Shown here piece by piece: positions 1-11,599 of a stretch of 64,000 nucleotides of DNA. Position numbers and translations under genes: made by a program. The stretch's first letter is position 1. The number at the start of each line of letters is the position of its first letter. The DNA lies in NCBI GenBank assembly GCA_014529385.2, contig CM043944.1, forward strand, positions 72,781,884 through 72,845,883, in the 5' to 3' direction. A model generated the notes under the pieces. It was not told where the DNA came from. It saw only the letters and a list, made by a program, of their open reading frames with translations, and ran no database searches. This DNA is from Adiantum capillus-veneris (taxonomy: Eukaryota > Streptophyta > Polypodiopsida > Polypodiales > Pteridaceae).

Positions 1-960
1 TCCATCCATAATTTATATCAGTTGGCCATTTTAATTTTCGATAAAGACTCTTTGACATGAGGTTAATCTCTGACCCATGATCTATCAACACAATGTATGG
101 CTCTTTTAAGTCTCCCACTTTTACTAAGGTCTCGGTATTTGCTCTTTCCTAGTGACTCTTCAAGTAGTAACTCTTGTGAGTGGTCTAAACTTCATCTTCG
201 TCATCCAAGAAGTGAAGGTGTTTTACTCCTCCCCTAGACTTGTAGCATCCAACAATAGTTTCTTCACCTTGCTTACCAAAGACCTGTATACCCTACGCAT
301 CTAAAGTCTCTTCTTCACCCTATACATGGATAGATTCAGTAAGAGACTGTTGCTTCCTCTTTATGATATCAATTATTTCTTCGTGGATTCATCACTTTGC
401 TATACCAAGGGCCTCACCCAAGGTGAATTCCACCTTACTGTTCAAAATCCTTTCTTCCAAAACCTTTTGAGATTAGTTTTTGCCTCTATGTTAGATTGGA
501 GTTTAATGTAGGCCGGACCCTTTGCTGTAGCTTTCATTGCATCCATCTTCTTTTCTTTAAGGGATTCTTGCATAGGCACTTTGGGGACAAGCATTTGTTG
601 TGGGGAATGTGATCTAGGAGGCACTCAGTCATTTCTCCCTCCACTCCTCATCACACATTTTGAAGGCCCTTCATCCCCATTCTCAGGCCTACGTTTCTCT
701 TCTACAATGGCCTTATTGGCTTGACATTTGGCAATGTATACATGCACTGACAAAGAGTTCACAATGTCATTCTAAGTTGTTTCTAGTTGAATGCAGTCTT
801 TAGATTCACGTAAAACCTCTGTAGTCCTTTTACCCTTCATACAAGATTCTATAGTGCATGGCCATAGCTCTCCAATACCATTAGATGCTTCTTCTCCAAC
901 CTTGACTCATTTTTTGTTTATAGGCTCCACCTTCAACCCATAGACGTTGTCAGGAGTTTT
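1..960 (-). pseudogene. Gypsy-type retrotransposon protease/gag-pol remnant
   Basis: Read on the minus strand, the first 130 bases encode a retropepsin-like stretch, DHGSEINLMSKSLY, in which the catalytic D-[ST]-G triad appears as D-H-G. It aligns with 7070-8160, which carries the same region of the same family: both have a conserved block around the active site, then a proline- and charge-rich linker. The region has many stops and no long frame. The element is transcribed right to left, so its gag part lies at 2062-2948. The lineage is not named with certainty; the protease type resembles gypsy elements also found in non-flowering plants and fungi. It is a dead fragment and leaves the window on the left. 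Confidence 0.6.
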
Positions 961-2061
961 TTCGAGCAAGGGATTGCGCATATGTACATACACATGCATG
1001 GTGCATCAAATAAAGGATTGCCCATTTTCCAGAGCCAGGTGGTTATGTGGGGCCCACATGTGTACAGGTAGGACAGCATGTACATAGTGCATCGATTTTC
1101 ACTATTACCAGTACCAGTGTGTTTTTTCTACAATAATGAGGAGTTGGTAGCACTTAAAACTTCTCGAGGAATCTATCCGCGGGCCGATGACATGAGGTAA
1201 GCAGGTGCGTCAGATGGCATCTAGTGGCGTCAGGAGGCCGAACGGGGTCAATACTTGCACGTGGATGAGTATGGACACAACGTGGATGTTTTCTTGTGAT
1301 AATTATGCAGAAAGGTCATCATGAGGACCATATTTTGGGGCCACTTCATGTGGTTGCGGGATGCATTATTGGAAAAAGCTGAGTGCCAGGTGTGCGGATG
1401 ATGCAAAAAGGTGACAACTATGCACTGCGAGGTCAGTTTTTGGCCTGTTCGGGGTCCGTTTGAGGTCATCTAAAAGACCAAGGGTGCCCAACTAATAAAG
1501 CTAAGTGTGGGAACTAAAAAAACAGAGAGAAGACCAGGAAAAACGTGGAGAAGAGAGGAGGAATAGCCGCAGGTGTGTTTTTGGGGTTTTTAGAGCCTGT
1601 TTTGGCTGTAAAGTGCTCATCCGAGGTCGGATTTGAGCACTTTGACATTGTAGACTAGGGTTTTGGGCCGTTCCGGACGCGATGGCGCTGTCCATTTTAC
1701 CAAATTCCTCACTGTTTTTCTGTTGTTTTGGCTATGTAAGTTTCTCCTATGAGTGAAGCTTCTGCTCCAATTTGTGATTGTATCTGAAATCTTTTATCCA
1801 TATTGTGTGAGCTATTTGCCCCATTGGTGTTGGCCCAAGATCATTTGTATCTAATTATCAAAAGTTCTTCTCTTTTGAGCTGAGTTTTTTGGGTGTGTGT
1901 GTGTGTGTGTCTGTGTGGAGTGGGAAAGTGGATAGTCTCTCTCCTCTCGCTCCAGAGGTGTGTTCCCTGTCTCGGCCAGGTGGATTGTGTAAGCCGAGTG
2001 GTGCCCCATAGTGTGTGTGTGTGTGTGTGTGTGTATCTTTCCAAGAGTGTGTGTCGGGTCA
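961..2061. other. Unclassified insertion with two GT microsatellites
   Basis: This stretch separates the protease part (1-960) from the gag part (2062-2948) of one old gypsy remnant, so it is probably an insertion. It holds two GT tracts (1893-1910 and 2011-2034) and a purine-rich stretch near 1510-1570. No frame resembles a protein. A solo LTR is possible, but TG/CA ends and a target duplication could not be fixed. Confidence 0.35.
1893..2034. repeat. Paired GT microsatellites
   Basis: There are two GT runs, nine units at 1893-1910 and twelve at 2011-2034, about 100 bases apart. The short open frames that cross them on either strand are products of the dinucleotide repeat. Confidence 0.9.
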
Positions 2062-2948
2062 TTATAGAGGCGTTCTGTGTGTTTCCATCTTGCTCACAAC
2101 GTCTGCATGAACCATTGAGATGGCATGGCTAGTAGTCATGTCCTCAATTAGCTTCTTCATCCCTCCTTTTTTAAAGTTCTTCCCCAAGAGCTTACCTGTT
2201 TCACTTAACTGAATTTTTCCATCTTTAATGAAAACAAGCTCCTTTGTCAAAGCATCTTTAAAGCTTTCACAATCCCTCCTTGCATGGTGAGTACTATCAC
2301 ACCATTTACATCTATTAGCAAAGCCTTCTCTAGTTTGAGTTCATTGCACTATAGATTAACCCGATGGTTGCCCATTTTCTTCTAGCCTTGTAAGATTTAA
2401 CCGGAGATCTTGCATTCCATTGACAATATCATCTAGAATGGACTTGTCACTCTCTGGAACCACAATCACATGCTTTATAGGACTCTTGGGAACACGTGAC
2501 TTGAGTAGGGTTGACCATCATCTTGTCTCTTTGTCGTTGTCACTTAGTTAGCAGCAAAATAGCATCTTCAACCTCATTTCAATTAGTCTTTAAGCCTTGT
2601 TCCACATCCTTATCCTCAAGTAGTAGCTATGTCCTCTTTGAGTTGAGGGTAGCCTTCTCAGTCCTTGAAGGTTAATCATAGCGGAATTCAAATTCCTTTA
2701 ACAGTTTAGTAGGCAAAAGTCCCTCTTTTGTACGAACTACCCACTCTAAAAAAGTCCTCTTTGTTACCCTTTCAGAGGCCTCCATGAAATAATCTTCCTT
2801 CAAGGCTAATTTGAATGCTGCCCAAGTTGCCCCATGCTCATTTCTAATTCCCCTTACATGCTCTCTGATCTCGGGAACCACAGCTAGTTCAAAACATTGC
2901 ACCATCTCTGCTTTGGCCACTCGATGTGGCTCCATCTCCTTTACATAT
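2062..2948 (-). pseudogene. Gypsy gag remnant
   Basis: Two minus-strand frames keep gag-like protein. The frame from 2935 down to 2672 has 87 residues, is rich in charged residues and includes EIREHVRGIRNEHGATWAAF and LKEDYFMEASERVTKRTFLEW, as in the capsid part of plant gypsy gag. The frame from 2250 to 2062 holds a lysine-rich segment that would follow it. Between them the reading is broken. With the protease piece at 1-960 this forms one decayed minus-strand element in the order gag then protease. It is cut on its 5' side by the LTR element that starts at 2949. Confidence 0.55.
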
Positions 2949-3114
2949 TTTCATGCCAAGGGTAGGACTGTAGGAGGGGACGGCCTTGGCCAAGGTCCAC
3001 CGGATACACATGCGGTACAGGGGCTATATAGCTAAGAGCTAGAGGGCCAAGGGCCTATATATAGGTATGGCTAGGTGTTTATTTGCATGTATATATCCCT
3101 ACTATGGTCTTTCA
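2949..3114 (+). repeat. 5' LTR of the truncated LARD-like element
   Basis: About 166 bases match the 153-base LTRs at 43564 and 48820. The terminal TG has decayed to TT; the 3' end is ...TTTCA. A primer-binding site follows directly. Confidence 0.65.
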
Positions 3115-3115
3115 C

Positions 3116-3127
3116 TGGTATCAGATC
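3116..3127 (+). other. Primer-binding site (Met-tRNA type)
   Basis: TGGTATCAGATC lies one base after the LTR end. It matches the complement of the 3' end of plant initiator Met-tRNA (TGGTATCAGAGC) at all but one position. Confidence 0.7.
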
Positions 3128-5432
3128 TCAGGGAGGGAAGAGCTATGGAGGAGGAGGAAGGACTCTCTCTCCTTAGGTCGCTCTGTTTGGAATTCAGTAT
3201 GAGGCATGGCCTCTCTCTCACTTGGGAGTCTTCTCTCTCTCCCTCATTTTTTAGCAAAAAACGTGCATGATCTTGCATGCGAGTGCAAAGCCGTGGTGTG
3301 CAAGGCGGCTAAGCGAGGGGTCAAGGCCAAGGCACACCGCGTGTGCAGAAGCTCTTGGCAAGAGGTTGGATCTCAGGCGTGTGCAACAAACCTTGTATCG
3401 AGAAGAAGGACGCAGTCTCGACCTGCACAAAACAATGCTCAAATGGGCTTGTTGGGAGCACAGTGGCAACCCACGGGAGTTTCTTTTCTGTAACAGTCCT
3501 AAACGGGCTATGTATGTGCTGCTTTGTCCGTCTGCAGCTTGCGCATTGTCGACGAGGATGTAGCAGGAACAAGTTTTGTTTTTTTTTCATAATTGCCTCA
3601 AGGTTTGGGTGCCCAAGGGGTAGCACTAAGGCCATCCCAAGAGACCCTCCCACCAACATCGTGTGGTGATCAACACACGACGACCAAGTTAAGATAGGTA
3701 GGACAGTAGATGGTTGAGCCAAGGGCCATAGACCACTCCCAAATTTTGAAAGTTCTACTACACATGGACACATGCAATAGGAAATATGGACTTCATCACC
3801 TGCATTCAAGGCAATTCAAGGTTTTTGATAAGGAGTTTAGACACTACTCCAAGCATGTATGCCATCATGGAACTTGGTCCTCGATGATCCACGGCCTCAA
3901 ACAATAGCCAAGGCATGAACCTCGACAAAGATTCTCAGCAAGTAAGGTGTTTGAGGTCATTTAGGCGGTAAGCAATCGAATCCAATTTTGTTTGTTATTT
4001 TCCTCAAGCACATGTTGCATCACAAAACAAGCAAGCGACGGGACCATGCCGAGTATTTTTTTTACCAAAATTTGACTCTAACGACCAATGATTGATTTCA
4101 AGACCAAACATCTCAAGGCAATCCGCATGGACTATTCTTAGACTTGATCCTATTGCAAGCAACAACACCTCCAAAGCTTGAGTTGCGACAAGGATTTCTC
4201 TATATCGTATTCTTAAATTGGAAATTTTTGTAGGTCATGGATTCTCAACATGCAAGTTGTCCCTTGTGTTACCTAGCAAAGAGGGAAAGCACGGCTTTCA
4301 GGAGAAAGCCTCTACACATTACAACAAAAATGTTGTAGCTTGCCAGGGAGCAGGCAATATACGTATATGAAGCAGTGGTAAATACATTGATATCCATTAT
4401 TAGTTGAATCCAATGCTCATGCCGATTCTCTATAAAATTTTGACAAAGTCGATTCTTCTTTACTTGGAAACATGTGTATCAACAAGCATTTTGTTTGCTA
4501 CGAGCATTCAGTATCTGTTTAGTCTTATCTTAGTGATAGACTTCTTGGAAGCAAGGCTTCCCTCTAAGACATACAACATAACAGTTTTTGATGCTCGAAA
4601 TATGCTATCAGCATACGACCTTTGTGTGGGGCATCCAATAACTCTCAAGTTATTTTCATATATGACTATGAGCCGCAGTCAGGCGCACTACCAGACACTT
4701 GCCCACAAGTGGGCAACAAGATTAGTCCATTTCAAGTTATGTTTGTTTTTGTCTATGTTTTACGTTTCATTTTGGGGAGACTCTCTATTGTGCAAAGCAA
4801 AGTGCTTGGGCAGACTCCATACAAAGTAGCTGTATAAAGAAAAGTGCTTTGCTTGTCTTCATGTGAAGCACGGATTCTCTTATGTTCCATAGTATTATCG
4901 ATTGACTTCGAATCAATGCTAATGGCACACATATTTGGCACTATGTGGATATAAGCTAATAGTTTACGCAACAGTGCACTATGATGTATCCATGCTAGTG
5001 TCATCGTGCAAGGCACACATACCAAGGGCTCACATGGTTGAGATTGTCATTGAAGCCATGGGCTTACTATTCTATTTTTCGCTACGTATGCACGGTGTAC
5101 TAGTCGGTTGGATGTATGACACTCCATCATTGTATACGCTTCCGCTATAACACTGCATACTCTATCAAGGAAAGGGTAAGTAACTGATATCTTTAAAAAA
5201 AAATTATGTTATTCACGGGTAAAGTGCCACATTTCAAGTTACCTTGATACAGTCACGGTCGCATACAAGAACAAAGGGTCCAGATGTGACTTATGGTACC
5301 TCTCTCTACGAGGGCATGGTACATCTACACAGTTGTATGCTCATAGGATAAGCTAAGACATAGACATGATCGTACGGGATCATATGCAAGGGGCATATAA
5401 CACATTCGGATAAGGGGTTTTTCTCAGCCCAG

Positions 5433-5434
<2 letters not shown>

Positions 5435-5523
<89 letters not shown>
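5435..5523. repeat. CT microsatellite, about 44 units
   Basis: An uninterrupted CT run inside the truncated LARD-like element. The homologous place in the complete copy (about 46285-46310) has only a short, broken CT-rich stretch, so the tract grew after the copies separated. Confidence 0.95.
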
Positions 5524-5525
<2 letters not shown>

Positions 5526-6330
5526 CAACTTCTATGTGGGGAAGGTGAAACTAGGAATGATTTTATTGAAATCTTTCTATGTCAATATGGTAACAGGAAG
5601 GGCTATGAGCCAACAGGATGGGCTAAGATCCATCTATTACCACCTATTTTGGCATGGCTAAGAGACATATTTTTGTAGTCCATCAGTGATTCATTTCAAG
5701 ATCGAACAAATCTGTTCAGTTGAGTACCTATTTCTTTTAATGGCCAGGCAAGCGTCTTGCCATTACTAATTTATTGGGTGTTATTTTAGCACTACACGCT
5801 TTGAGTGTGAATATCAAGTTGAGTTTGTGAAAGTCTCACACTCAAAAATGTGTCTCTCTACCAAGGTGTATAGATGAAGAAAGCATTTTGAGATAGCACG
5901 ACACGACTCTTCACAAAAACCCAACATTATGGATTTTTTGGGTCGGAAAAGATCTAGTTGTGACTACAATTCCAAATTTCATGGATCTCCTCTTTTATCT
6001 ATCGCACTATGAGTGTCTATATGAGTGTAGCTGGGATAAGACCCAACTCGTGATTACTAATTCACTTATCAGGTGTTGATGGTCAATTCTTTGAACCTTC
6101 ATACTTGTGCTTTGAAGGAACAAAATCCATAAGCTTTCAAGGGATAGTGGACAATTTCAACTTCCAAAGTTGAATTCAGATACTACTCATTGCTAGTTGA
6201 GAGGGTTTCCATACAAAAGTTTAACCAAGGGGTTTGACAATGTTGATTTTAACAAAGGGGTGTGGATTGCAAGGGCAACACCCAAGATTACATGTGCAAT
6301 ACTACTTGTATTTCACTAATTTTCAATTAG

Positions 6331-7069
6331 TGTTCCTAAGTCTTTGCAAGCGAAAAATTTTGGCAGGTTCCTTTTCATTACAGATTATTGAACACTAAGT
6401 TCAACCTTCAAGTACGCATTTAGTTTGGTTTTATTTCTTTTTGCTTTTTCCACGTAGGATGCACAAACTCTATTATCCTCCATTTGTGCTCTAACAAGAA
6501 ATGACATAGTTAATGTGGCTTTTTGAGCTATTTTTAGGCAACTTTTGACCATTTTATGACAATTTTTAGCTATTTTTAGCCCAAAAATACCCCTTTTTGT
6601 TCGTGAAAAGCCCAAACGAGCTGAGAAAAATCCCTAATTTTCTTGAAACATCCCATTGGGCTCAAATTTCATGTTTAACGTCATTTTTCTACTTGGTAAC
6701 CACTTTGAACACATCTTTTAGGCCAGCGCATGAAACCTGCTATTTTTTGCCAACATCGTCTACATTGAACTTTCTAGGCAAAACGAGCGTGCCACTTCAA
6801 AACACTTGACATTTTTACATGCCTTAAAAAAATTAGGCATATATTTATGTGAAAAAGAATGCCATAGTGCCAGGTCTAGGGCCTCGCCCTCCCAACAAGG
6901 TATGTACACGAGTGTACTTGTGGCATTTATTTTCGTATACATCACACAATGTACATTATAGCATTCGTTCCCACATAACAAAAGCATTGAGAGTGAGGTA
7001 GATATTCTAATTTCACATCATGAACATGCCACGACCCGACACCGTGTTGATGTAATTCACATCTCTTTG
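6331..7069. other. Spacer without recognised gene
   Basis: This lies between the truncated LARD-like copy and the next gypsy remnant. Short frames occur on both strands but none resembles a known protein, and no LTR, TIR or tandem repeat was recognised. Confidence 0.4.
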
Positions 7070-8160
7070 AATTATTTCGTCAACTTTGGTAATGGATGAT
7101 CTCTTAAGGTATCCTTGTTCCTAGCATGACCCACACAAATAGTTAGAAATTGAACTGCTTTCTTACCATCACGACTTTTGATTCTATCATGTGCAGATCC
7201 ATCATCCAAAACCTTGGTTTCCATTCTCACGACCGTAATGTAAGGCTGCCCTAAGATGATTGGATATGTAGAGTGATCCTATATGAAAAAAAATTGTTCA
7301 TCGCTTACATCCCCTATGGTTATTTTAACATTAGGGCACGCACCATAATCCCCTGATTGTGCATTGGCAACTTGGATACACCACACATGTTCCACATCAA
7401 CATGTCACTTTACTTTCAAGAAGTGTGCTCTTTAACATATGGTACACTTTTGACCCGTGACCTACCAATGCAACAACCGGTTCCTCTGAATCACCTACCT
7501 TTACCAAAGTTTCAGTAGTAGCCCTTCCGTGTAAAATGGCTACAAAATGCATCTTCTCCATACTCATCCTCATGAAATCTCACATGCTTTACCCGTCTTG
7601 GAAGCTCATCGTTATTGACTATGCTTCCCCCTTCATCTTCCCCCACTACCCATAATAGCTTCGATTTTTTCATAAATGCTCTGCACCCCCTGTGTCTTGG
7701 TTGGGTCATTTTCAGGCCCATACAATATTGGCGCTTCCTTTTCATGAGATCAATAATACTGTCATAGAATTCCCACTTTGCAATTCCTAAGATCTCACCT
7801 AGTGTGATCTCCACCCTCCTATTCAGAATACGTTCCTCACATCACTAGCTTATTCAGTATCAGATCTCAGCTTATATGAAGGGCCTTGTGCTTTTCTCGC
7901 CTTTTTGTCCTTCTCGGATTCATCCATTGAGATGTCGCAGGGTAAGAGCCGCTCCTAAGCTAGCCTCCTTTCCATGTGGTATCTTTGATCTCCTCATTCT
8001 CTTTGAAGTTCCTATCAGATCCTCTTCCCTCTTTTGCTTCTCTTCTACAAAAGCTTCATTGTTCTGAGATTTAGCTATGTATGCATATACTGAGAGGGAA
8101 TCTACGAGGTCTTCCCACCTAGTAGTCTTTCTAATACCATTTCCCACTTGACACAACTTC
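7070..8160 (-). pseudogene. Second gypsy protease/gag remnant, same family as 1-960
   Basis: On the minus strand this encodes a decayed retropepsin region: a stretch reading LVKVGDSEEPV upstream of the active-site region (V-G-H-G-S instead of D-[ST]-G-x), then a downstream block resembling TKVLDDGSAYARIRSQDGKK with broken frames. The frame from 7814 to 7512 (100 residues) holds the linker before the protease. The same sequence order is seen at 1-960. It may be the other half of the same old element, displaced by the LARD-like insertion, or a second copy; overlap in content with 1-960 favours a second copy. Confidence 0.55.
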
Positions 8161-8199
8161 AGATACCCAACCTTTCCTTTTACATTTTTTTGTCATAGC

Positions 8200-8342
8200 A
8201 TATGGTCAGAAGGCCCCATTCTTGATTTGAAGAAAACGTCTCAAATGCCATGGTGCATAAATCCATGATGATTGCTATTTCAAAGCTTTTTTTGGGCATC
8301 TCTTATGCCACGGTGAATATCGTGATTCCATGGTACATTGTT
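8200..8342. repeat. Fragment of hAT-like subterminal repeat DNA
   Basis: This stretch carries motifs such as ATGCCATGGTGCATAAATCC and CATGATGATTGC. They match, in reverse complement, the CATGGCATCAAC-type repeats at about 37020-37110 that flank the hAT transposase remnant. The next part of that sequence resumes at 16234 beyond element A, so A appears to have been inserted in this transposon. Confidence 0.5.
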
Positions 8343-9493
8343 TTCATGTGAACAATAAGGAAAATGAGAATCCCTATAGCACTACACACACCATACCGTC
8401 GGAACGAAACACCACAAAGCTGCGGAAAACACCTATGTCGAACACCTATAGAGTTGGGTGGAAAACCTCCCTAACCCAAATTATGATTAAAATTGATGAA
8501 AACCAATACCATAAAGATGAATCTAGTGTCATGTGGACCTTTTTAGAGTATCCATATACTTGATTCCGACACCAGACGAGAGAGTTATAAGCTTTCGAAG
8601 TTGAGGTATCTCTCAAAAGCTCCAAAAAAGGTAGTCTCTGTAAGGAAAAAGGGTGTGCAGGGAATTGCAAGTATTAAAAGGGGAATTTTTTGGCTCTTAT
8701 CCCAAGGGGTTTTCTCTCTCTTCTTAGCTGACATGGTTCTCTCCTTGGGCACCTTTTAATTGGTCCAATTTTGGCCTTTTTTGGGCCAAAAATGAGCTGT
8801 CGGCCACTTTTTGACCAAGGCAAGTATGGAAAGGGGATGTCCAGTGGACCAAAAAGGTGGCCAGACGGCTGGGTAGCTGGTGTGGACTCAAAATATCACC
8901 CCCTCTCTCCCCCAACACCCACAATCCCTCACAAGCAAGGCAAGGAAGCTCCATTAGCTCCTTTGATACACCCTTAGGGGGTACCCACTCCCCCCCTTAT
9001 ACCCTCCAATTTCCACTTGCTCCCCCCCATGTGGGATTACTCCATTACCACTTGGCACCATCCTCCCACCTCCCCACTTAAGCCAATGAATTTTCTGTTT
9101 TTCCCTCCACCTCGAGAAATCTTGGCGGAGGCGTGGCGAGTGACTCCGAGTACCTAATGCGATGCTGTAGAGCCCGGCTTAGAGCTTGCATGCATCTGCA
9201 CTCACTTTCTAAGTAAGGAACCTCCCAATTCCAATGCATGTAACTTATGATGTATGAGTCCATTTCACTGGCTATCAAGCATGATTGAGAGTACTCATTG
9301 AAAACCACCTTTTAAGAGTTCGACCAACCCAAAACTCTTGCAAATGACTAAGAAAAAACAAGCCTTTATACATGATTTTTACAAGAGCACTCTCAAAACT
9401 CAAAGCATTATGTACATCTATGTACTCGAGGCTAGTGAGCAAGACTTTTGGCATGGCTTAGTGACTTCATGCTTATCCAAAAAATTCCTGACA
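8343..9493 (-). repeat. 3' LTR of Tat gypsy element A (5'-truncated on the plus strand)
   Basis: This matches 15028-16233 closely; over a 200-base stretch compared by eye (near 8600-8800 against 15290-15490) about 7 % of positions differ. Read on the minus strand the LTR starts TGTCAGGAATT at 9493. The far end is missing: the first about 150 bases of the right-hand LTR have no counterpart, and an internal block of about 75 bases present at 15850-15930 is absent here. A C-run at 9507-9513 on the plus strand is the polypurine tract for minus-strand reading. Confidence 0.75.
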
Positions 9494-9523
9494 TAGCTTG
9501 CCAACCCCCCCTTGCCTGCTTAG

Positions 9524-10851
9524 TCATTCATGACAAGCACAGGTGCCTAGCGTGAATAACTGCTGCATTTCATCCCCAGAAACCTCATCCACATTTTCAG
9601 ATGTCTCCACCTTGTCTCCTTCTATTGAGAGCATTTCTTCTGTCACAATTTTCATCAAACGTGCCAGATACTTCTTCAATCTATAACCATTAACACGATA
9701 CTTATGTTGTGCACCATTTAAGTTTGCCAACTGATATGTGCCATTTTCAAACTTGTTTACAACAGTAAAAGGACCTTCCCATTTGATTTGAAATTTCTTT
9801 TGAAAGGTATTGTCCAATTTGCTATTGTATCGCAACACCAACTCATCTTCTCAAAATTTTTATCCTCCACGCATTCATTGGCTTTTAGATGAGCCTTCCT
9901 TGACACTTCCTCATAGTAGCTCAAAGCTAGAACTCTATCCAATTGCAAGCGTTGTAAATCCAATAACCTTTTCTATCATGCATTTGTTTGCTCCTCATTT
10001 TCCAATGACAACAACTTGAGAGCAAGAATTTCCACTTCAATTGGCAGTAAAGATTCCTTGCTATAAACCAAGTGGTAAGGGGAAAATACTGTGCTTGTTT
10101 TGATAGCAGTTTCGTAGGCCCATAACGCACAAGGAAACTCTGAATCTCATGTCTTCCCATGTGTCTGAGTCATCTTCGTCAAGATCTTTACCAACTCTCC
10201 GTTGAAACTTTCAGTAAGACCATTGCATTGTGGATAATAGGGAGAATTGTACCTATGTTGTATATTGAGCTTTTCGCATAAGAAATCAAACAGCTCTCCT
10301 CTAAATCTTGGTCCTCTATCAAAAAGTAGCTCTAGTGGCACACCGAATTTGCAACATAGGTACTCATAAACAAATTCTACCATCTCTTTACTGGTAATCT
10401 ATTTGACAACCTTAGCTTCTGCCCATCGTGACAAATAATCCACTGCGGTCAAGATGTAAGCATTTCTTTTGCTAGTCATAGGTAAGGGTCCAATAGCATC
10501 GAGACCCCATTTCTCCAACACATCAAAAGCTAGCATTATCTTTCGCAATTCAGGCTTTAAAATTCTCTTTCCCACTCTTTGGCAAGACAAACACGACTTG
10601 CACCAATGATTAACATAACGTTGAATACTCGGCCATATGTAACCTTCTTGCAAGATCTTACGCAACATGATCTTCATAGCAAAATGGCCTCCACAAGACC
10701 CCTCATGATTTTCTTCCAGAATTTTGTAAATTTCTTCTTTCCAAGGTACACGACGCAAAACCAAATTACCTCCTTTCATGTAAAGTACATCATCAAGCAT
10801 TTTATATTTCGTGGCTTTTCTTATGAACACATACTTTTTAGAAGACGATAA
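9524..10851 (-). pseudogene. Element A integrase
   Basis: Order on the minus strand: an HHCC zinc-binding domain (10830 to about 10560; HEGSCGGH ... CKSCLSC), the DDE catalytic core with D in KWGLDAIGPLP and in FDRGPRFRG and E in NGLTESFNGEL, then a C-terminal domain ending near 9524 (FQIKWEGPFTVVNKFENGTY, YRLKKYLARL). The core is split by a stop after EAKVVK near 10400 and by further breaks near 10147 and 9963. Integrase inserts the cDNA copy into the host chromosome. Copy B (39253-40560) shows the same order with other breaks, so these are separate decay events. Confidence 0.75.
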
Positions 10852-10869
10852 ACCTTAAGGTAGAACACC

Positions 10870-11592
10870 TGTCAATAGAAAATCCACTTCCTTTGATAAG
10901 ATTTCTGTCCCATGCCCGCTCCTTTACCACAAACACACAAGTGATCATTTCCTGGGCAGCATCATGGGCTTCTTCATTTTGAGACCTCTCAACATGCTAC
11001 AAACTCCATGCTTCGAGCTTTTCGAGCAATGCTTTCACTTTGAAGCATAAATTCTTCAGTTTAGGGTTCTTATTCTTCCATATTCCCAACACTTGGTTCA
11101 CAACCAACAAAGCATCTCCTTTAATTTGCAAGCGTCTAATTCCCAATTGTAAGCAAATATGCAAACCACCTCAAGAGCCATGTATTCTGCTTCATTGTTA
11201 CTTTTGGCATCAAGTTTCAGCCCTTACTTTCTCATAAGCTTCCCTTGTGCATCATAAATGACAATGCCTCCTGAAGCAACATCATGACTTCTTCGAAAAT
11301 AACCATCAAAGTACAACAATGAAGCATTAGAAATGGCAAGAGTCTCAATTTTCTTTTTCCGCACCACCTCTTCTTTGACCAAAACTGGAGTATCCTTATA
11401 AGTGAGAAGATCTGCCAAGGTAGCTCCAGTACTTTCCTCCACCAAAAAGGTAAACTGAAACTCCTGAAGCTCAATAACCCATTTCATCACTCTTTTTGAT
11501 ATATTTGAATTATTGAACAGCTGGGGAAGCAATGAATAACTAGTGAGAAAAGTGATGACTTTTGCAGCAAGTAGCGTCTGAATCATCTGCAA
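10870..11592 (-). pseudogene. Element A second (archaeal-like) RNase H
   Basis: The frame from 11592 to 11224 ends in LLYFDGYFRRSHDVASGGIV, the first catalytic-aspartate strand of an archaeal-like RNase H, and continues into broken frame down to about 10870. In copy B the same domain reads LLYFDGSLRRSHNAALGGIV, followed by EVEYKALEGGL with the catalytic Glu. A second RNase H between the retroviral-type RNase H and integrase is the hallmark of the Tat lineage of plant Ty3/gypsy elements. It is decayed here. Confidence 0.7.
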
Positions 11593-11599
11593 GCATAAA

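Larger units (their letters stand above)
2949..6330 (+). mobile_element. Truncated copy of a non-coding (LARD-like) LTR element
   Basis: The left end matches the LTR of the complete element at 43564-48972: CATGCCAAGGGTAGG, a CCAAGGGCCTATATATAGG block, then a Met-tRNA-type primer site. The interior then follows the complete copy, with no protein coding, in the same order for about 3 kb. Matching landmarks are the CTCAGCCCAGCAT block before the CT tract, the 'gggctatgagcc' block near 5600, and the 'caacaccca' block near 6280. Similarity stops near 6330 and no right LTR follows, so the 3' part is lost. Divergence is clearly greater than between the two LTRs of the complete copy, so this copy is older. 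Confidence 0.7.

Noticed and set aside
3321-3809. 162-residue minus-strand frame
   Set aside because: It lies inside the truncated LARD-like element, overlaps long frames on the other strand, and is not kept in the homologous part of the complete copy.
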